64,000 nucleotides of DNA from Salminus brasiliensis (Eukaryota; Chordata; Actinopteri; Characiformes; Bryconidae). Location of the stretch: positions 46,147,771 through 46,211,770 of the forward strand of contig NC_132881.1 of the NCBI RefSeq assembly GCF_030463535.1. The letters run 5' to 3'. Positions within the stretch are counted from its first letter, which is position 1. Every line of letters starts with the position of its first letter. This document shows positions 58,480 to 64,000 of the stretch, piece after piece. Made by a program: the position numbers and the translations under genes. Under the pieces are notes generated by a model that worked only from the letters and a program-made list of their open reading frames with translations, had not been told where the DNA came from and did not search any database.

Positions 58480-58960
58480 AAGGGGCTTTGGGTGATGCCA
58501 TTAAGAACCACTGTTGTAAAAGAGAAGTGAATGTGAAGAACCTTTTACAGGTTAACTATACCTCACTCTAACAGTGATGGTGCTACAAAGGATCATAGTT
58601 TACTTTTCTTGCACATATATTTTACTCTCAAAAATAAATGCACAACAAAGGATTCTTTGAGCAATACCATGAAGTACCACTTCTGTAAAAGAGATGAGTG
58701 AGTGTGAAGAACTTTTAACTGTACTTCACTCTTAAAAATAAAGGTGCTACAAGGGGTTCTAGATTACTTTCCTCACAATATTTACAGGACTCTTAAAAAT
58801 AATGTTAAATTAACATTCTGGACTAATATAATCCATTTTGAAAAATAGAAGTGCAACAATGGGTTCTAGATTAGTTTCCTTACAGATATACTTTAAAAAA
58901 TTAAAAAATAAAGGTGCCACAAAGGTTCATTTGAGTGCTATCACATAGCATGAACCACTT
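58480..58960. repeat. Cluster of AAAATAAAGGTGCTACAAAGG repeats
   Basis: At least four degraded copies of TTAAAAATAAAGGTGCTACA / GGTTCTTTGAGCAATACCAT / TGAAGAACCTTTTAC. Single related copies lie at 57130-57350 and 48240-48350. Confidence 0.6.
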
Positions 58961-58969
58961 GGTACAACG

Positions 58970-60830
58970 CATTAGAGAATGTTTGAGGAAACCTTCCTTG
59001 ATGTAAGATTTTTTTTTTGTTGTTTTATGGAGCCAAAAGTGGTTCTTCAGTGCCATTGCTTAAATGTCCCTTTGTTGCAGCTTAAAACTAAAGATGTTAT
59101 TGTTTGTACAAATCTACAAAATTACAGAGTACATGAAACGAGTTTTAGCCACCTCTCTATAAAAGAAAATTCTTAGTATTACTTTGGTAGTTCTCAGATC
59201 TGTGCGTAAATTGGTGTTAATACAGAAACACCAATAATTCTTCAATAAGTCTTTACAGTTGCTCTGTTTGTGAATTTTTTTTCAAAACAACTCGCCAGTC
59301 AAACAAGTCCCCCTTAAACTTTATGAATCTTCTCAAGGTTTATACGCCGTATATTTACGTTTCACCTGTGATACGTAGTACTTTTACATTTAATTTGGGG
59401 ACTTCAGGCTATTCAACAGAACAATGTTACAGGTATTTCTTCTTTGATCCCGGTGATGTAGGCCTATCTTAACATTACCTTAACACTAAGTCTGGGCCGA
59501 ATGAAGAACGGGCCTATATGTGCGCTCCACCATTAGTGCTGAACTAATACTGACAACAGCAGGTCACCATCAGGTCAGACAATTATCTGTATCTTTAATC
59601 AAGAGAGAACAGACGCTTTAATTTTATCTCGGACGCCATCTTGACAGAGACAACAAATTATCTCAGACTATAATTATCAGTGCGCGCTCAGAGTCCCGAG
59701 GAAACAGGCCGTACAGTACAAGCGATGATCTAACGCGATCTGATGGTCTTTAAATCGTCTTCTTCTGAGCGCTGATGGGTTTTGTTGTAAGTGTCTGCTG
59801 TGCATGCCTTCACATGACTACCCAGCAGGCCCTCATTGAGGCAATCACGTTCAAATCAAGACGAAATAAATTAACCGTGAAATTTCAAAGGTAAAAATCT
59901 GTATAGTCTAATAACGCGTATATACACTCTTTTATTGCACGAGAAAGTGACATTTCATCGTTATTACACTCCTGAAACTACAAAGGATTCTTTAAGCATT
60001 GTTATAGAAAATACTCTATTTTTGATCAAATTTCTTTATTAATCTTGCATAAACGTATTGAAATAAATGTGCTGCAAAGATTAATGAGTGTTAAGACCGT
60101 TTAAATTGGTGAAGAACCTTTAAACATCTTCTATGAACCCTTTGTAACATCATTGTTTCTGAGTTTATGCAAGATGTGAGTTCACATACTAAATAACGAT
60201 AACCTTATTATCAATATTCTATAAACCTCGCATGCGATTGGAACACTGAACGTTCATAATGATACATATACTGATCTAAATCGCGTGTAGGCCCAATGTC
60301 AAACCCTTATATCCTTATGGTCTTATATCCTATTATGTCCTATTCACGGGTCTACGGCCCCCAATGGGATGTTTCACCAGCGGCTTTGATCGGCACCTTA
60401 TCAATCACTTGCACATCCGATAGCTGTTCGGCCACAGTCTACCCCACACTGACCCTCCTCAGGACTCTGCTCCTGATGTCAATCGTGCATTTTTTTTCTA
60501 AGGCTCCAGTGAGTCTGCTCCTTCAGTGATTTAGGCGAGAAAAGTGGAATGGAGAGCAGTCCACCACTGGAATTTCACTCCTAGCTTTTTGCCACGTTAC
60601 GTCTTCAGAATGACAGCATAATGATACCCCACGTTTATGCTCTTATAACTGATAAACTATAAATTGTAGTAAATTTGGGTTATATATAGTTGGTGTATGT
60701 ATGCACCTATGGATGCATTTAAAATGCATTCATTAATTTACTCTGATGAAAGGCGGCAAGCATTCTAAACACGCGGTTTATCCATAAGCATTTACATATT
60801 CGTCGCTGCCATGTTCAAAAAGGTAAGGAC
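58970..60830. other. Unique-looking sequence 3' of hand2
   Basis: No transposon ends were recognised; includes the GATA-motif cluster at 59583-59678. No coding exon is supported. Confidence 0.4.
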
Positions 60831-60834
60831 GGGA

Positions 60835-60990
60835 GAAAAAATCTAATTTGTAATGGAAGTCAGGTGAAAAATGTTTTATTCCATATCATGGAGCATTTCT
60901 ATTAATCCATTCATCATGAAATCTCGATACAATGTAAATGTACGTTTTGAAAAACGTTAAAACGCAAATACCATTTTGGTTTTGCTGTTG
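60835..60990 (-). repeat. Dispersed short repeat family R1, reverse copy 6
   Basis: CATGGAGCATTTCTATTAAT, CCATTCATCATGAAATCTCG and CAAATACCATTTTGG match the family. Confidence 0.65.
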
Positions 60991-61595
60991 GAAATATCGT
61001 TATCGTTTAGGCCAAATGATGTATAGAATAGACGTTTTTAAGTAGGTCGTTAATTAGCCACATTAATTTACATTGCATAAAGTTATTGTATGTGTGTGGC
61101 TGGAAGAGAGGGCTGGAATGAGGGGTATAAGGGGTCGCTCAGCCCTAACAGACTAGTTTGTCTAGTACTTCTACTAGTTCTAACCATGGTGAGTTTAAAA
61201 GTTTAAAAGCCTTATACTATTAACAATTAACGACAGTGTTTCGTATTCTGCAGTAAATCCACTCGGCATAAATCATCTAGCTGTGTAGCAAAACCACATT
61301 AACTGACACTGATAGCAGCAGTTTTTTATCTAATATAAACACTCGCTGAAAGGCATGGCTCCAAACTAATGTGAGGAGAGTTCAACATTTTTTTAAACGG
61401 TCCACTCTTGCAGTTAACTTTTTTCTAAACTTGTAAAAACGCCTTAAGATCACAACCTAATCGTTTTTCCTGAATTAAGATTTTTTTTTTTTTAGTTTTT
61501 GTCACGGAATCCTTTATTTCTGAAAAATTATCTAATTGTTTATTGATTGTGTTTATCAATGCAACAAGAAGATTAAGCTCGTTAAAACACAGTGG

Positions 61596-61802
61596 TTTAT
61601 TGAATTAATTACATTGTTTACATCTCCAATGTTATTTAAGGTTCTTGTGTCTAGACGGAAGTGCACTTGGTTCTACACGACCACAAACATCACAATATAT
61701 TTAACACTTCATGACATTTTTTTGTTTCAAATAAAACGTTATTATTTTAACTATATCATAACTTCGACCCCTAACATTTAATTATATTCAGAGAGAGTGA
61801 GT

Positions 61803-61836
<34 letters not shown>

Positions 61837-62162
61837 CCTACACTTCACGTACACCTTAGTGGCACACATCTCGGTTTTGTTTCAGAGTGAGACATGGACA
61901 AAATAAAAAATAATAATAAAATAAAACATTCAGCACATAATAAACAACAACAATAACGATGACAACAACAACAGAGTCCCTTACCAAGAGGGCATCCTCC
62001 TCTTAAAGCTCTGCAATGGGTTTTTCTCTTCAGGGATCCACTGTCCGGAGCGGGAAATTGCACATAAATATTCCATTAAATAAAGTTATAGTGTAAAAAA
62101 GGAAGGCCTGCATTTCAAGGTCTTTTCGTAAAGGGTTTCTGGGGTTTTGCGGATTTGTGTTC
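61596..62162 (-). other. hand2: hand2 3' UTR (extent uncertain)
   Basis: After the stop there is non-coding sequence with AT-rich and trinucleotide-like stretches (AACAAC, TAATAA) and a GA microsatellite at 61790-61836. TTTATT at 61596-61601 would be an AATAAA on the gene strand; others follow near 61540 and 61510. The true end cannot be fixed without transcripts. Confidence 0.35.
61790..61836. repeat. (GA)n microsatellite
   Basis: GAGA run with occasional GT and A insertions. Confidence 0.9.
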
Positions 62163-64000
62163 TCATTGTTTCAGTTCCAAAGCCCAGACGTGTTGAGGCC
62201 AACCAGTTCTTCCTTTGGGCTTCTTTTCACTGCTGCTCCCTGAACTTTTCAAAACTTCATTCTGTTATTAAATACAAGAGAAACAATTAGTTTCATATAC
62301 AGGACGAAATTAAAGTAATAAAAGTAGAGGCCTGTATCTAGATGACATTATTTTCATTTTAGAAAATGTGTACTTTCATTTTAATTTAACTTCAATTGAC
62401 CTTTTGACTTTGTAAGCGTAACATAATTAGCTATACAGACCATCAGATTGCACGTAAATGTCTAGAGCCAGTGCACATTTAAGAACTACTAATACAAAAT
62501 ATTCGTGACCTGATATTTTTTTTTCTGCGGTGAACAAATATAATGTGCAGCTTCAATCTTCTAACATAAGGAGGCCTTCAGAAAAATTCTAAATAGACAG
62601 AATATTCCAAATACTCTCTTAAAATAAATACCGTTAGTATGTTGTTTCCTGCTAAGCACTGTGTTTTTTAAATAAAAAAAAAAAAGAATTTGTAAATAAT
62701 TAAACGACATGCCAGAACTCTAGCTTCTTGAAACATCAGGTAAATTGTATCTCAATTTTTGCCGTTTTTGACTTTATGACATAATGCGAATCTGGCAGTT
62801 TTCATGACAAAATTTCATGATGCATGGACAAATAGAAATGACTCAGAATAAAATATTTTACACGGACGTCAACTGAAGACTCTTTCTCCTCTGAAGTTGC
62901 CATTTTGGAGATACATGAGGTTGCATAGATTTGGCGATTTGGGATCTTAACATTTGCCATCTTCTGAGGTTACACAAAACTAATACAACTACTGATACAA
63001 ATGACCATGACCTAAAATGCTCCTGATGAAATTAAATTAATCTGCTGTTTTTATTTTTCACGTTCTTCCATCTTTAACACGAAGTCTACAGGCCATCTTT
63101 TGCTATCCTGTAACAATTTACATAGCGGCGCTGTCTCGCTCCATAATGTCAACTTATAGGAGAAGAAAAGCCTAAATTAACTTTCAATGGACACTCAATG
63201 TAAAAAGATTTTATTCAAAGATATTTTGGAGCATTATTACTGGTCCAGTCAGCACGACATTCTACATAACGTTAAGAACTGTCAAATGTAGGTGATGTCA
63301 AAACGCAAAAGCGAGAAAACATATGTAACCGTTTTGTTTTGTGTTAGGGAATTTTTTTTACCGTTTTTGTCAGATTGTATGTGTATATAAAGTCTATATA
63401 ACAGACGTTTTTAATTAGGCCCTCGTCTTGTGTTTCACGTACAAGTTCACGATTCGAGAAGCTCTTGAGTGAAAACTCTACAAAAACATTTAAGTATTAC
63501 CTCGAACCCTAAGAACTTACAGAAGAAACATCTGACATCTTATAGAGCCGTATACCTTAAAACGTACCCAAATGTTCCTTCCCCTTTTACTTAAATACCT
63601 AAAGCACACGTACCATTTCTTTCTTCCTCCTCTCCTCTTTGGCTTCAGCCTTCTTGAATTCCGCCTTGAAGGCCTCGGCCTCGCCGTGCTGTTCGTCCCT
63701 GTCTAGGATGTCGGTGAGGTAGGCGATGTAGCTGGTGGCCAGGCGCAGCGTCTTAATCTTGGACAGCTTGGTGTCTGCGGGCACGTTGGGGATGCACTCC
63801 CTGAGCTCAGCGAAGGCGCTGTTGATGCTCTGAGTCCTGCGCCTCTCCTTGCGGTTGGCCGTGGGCCTCCGCGGCTTGCCCGGCCGTGGCGCCGTCCCGG
63901 GAACCCCGCCGCCGTAGTGTTCGAGCCCCGGTGGACCAGCTGCGTACTCGGGGCTGTAAGAGGGAGCCACAGCGTAGTCCGGAGGGGACATCTCCGGGTG
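62163..64000 (-). CDS. hand2: Heart and neural crest derivatives expressed protein 2, bHLH factor (N-terminus outside window)
   Basis: Twist-family bHLH transcription factor that binds E-boxes as a heterodimer with E-proteins; needed for heart ventricle, pharyngeal arch and limb/fin development. Exon 1 on the minus strand runs from the window edge to 63614 (donor ATG|GTACGT); exon 2 is 62261-62163 (acceptor AACAG, stop TGA). Visible product: 161 residues from [20 protein letters not shown] onward. The basic region is [20 protein letters not shown], with helix-loop-helix [20 protein letters not shown] and [10 protein letters not shown]. Exon 2 ends in the conserved [16 protein letters not shown]. 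About 50 N-terminal residues are missing because the window stops. HAND2 rather than HAND1 is shown by the C-terminus and the synteny. Confidence 0.96.
62790..62930 (+). repeat. Dispersed short repeat family R1, copy 7, in the hand2 intron
   Basis: TTTCATGATGCATGGACAAA, TAGAAATGACTCAGAATAAA and TTGCCATTTTGGAGATACAT match the family. Confidence 0.65.
63180..63320 (-). repeat. Dispersed short repeat family R1, reverse copy 8, in the hand2 intron
   Basis: ATTTTGGAGCATTATTACTG, GTCCAGTCAGCACGACATTC matches the family in reverse, 290 bp from the exon 1 donor. Confidence 0.55.

Noticed and set aside
60296-60529. 77-codon plus-strand ORF 3' of hand2
   Set aside because: No recognised homology, no splice context; ordinary chance ORF length.

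Overview
The window is vertebrate nuclear DNA, almost certainly from a teleost. It has spliced genes with GT-AG introns, an AT-rich background, many microsatellites, tRNA-derived SINEs and dense short DNA transposons of kinds common in fish. The fish lineage cannot be fixed from this alone; an otophysan (characin or catfish-like) fish is a guess. There are no bacterial operons, CRISPR arrays or prophages.

Four protein genes are supported, and their order matches the human 4q34 block GALNT7-HMGB2-(SAP30)-SCRG1-HAND2. (1) galnt7, plus strand, 1097-12454: the last exons of a polypeptide GalNAc-transferase, with the 5' part outside the window. (2) hmgb2, minus strand, 19194-20639, with a 5' UTR exon and promoter near 21.4-21.7 kb. 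(3) scrg1, minus strand, 31904-34028, two coding exons plus a 5' UTR exon near 34.5 kb. (4) hand2, minus strand, 62163 to the window end, a bHLH transcription factor whose N-terminus lies beyond 64000. galnt7 and hmgb2 are convergent. The genes are neighbours by ancient synteny, not by shared function: Golgi glycosylation, chromatin architecture, a small secreted cysteine-rich protein, and a heart/limb/pharyngeal-arch regulator. SAP30, expected between hmgb2 and scrg1, was not found by eye.

Layout: 1-13430 galnt7 exons in introns full of short transposons and SINEs. 13431-18860 intergenic, mostly old transposon copies. 18860-21700 hmgb2 and its CpG-rich promoter. 21700-31900 intergenic, with a degenerate 20-bp repeat tract (23.9-24.6 kb) and a 3.3-kb minisatellite (27.3-30.65 kb). 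31900-34560 scrg1. 34560-62160 a gene-poor interval with transposons, a 0.9-kb TTTC tract (39.6-40.5 kb), an L1 fragment and apparently unique sequence that may hold hand2 regulatory DNA. 62160-64000 hand2.

The strongest unusual signal is a tandemly duplicated coding exon in galnt7 (4267-4449 and 4702-4884). Both copies are intact, 183 nt long and in the same phase, and they encode divergent versions of a catalytic-domain segment; this is the expected layout of mutually exclusive exons. Others are a higher-order (about 1009 bp) organisation in the 59/60-bp minisatellite, an apparently unnamed short repeat family with at least eight copies, and motif clusters near hand2. All calls were made by reading the sequence; no database search was run.
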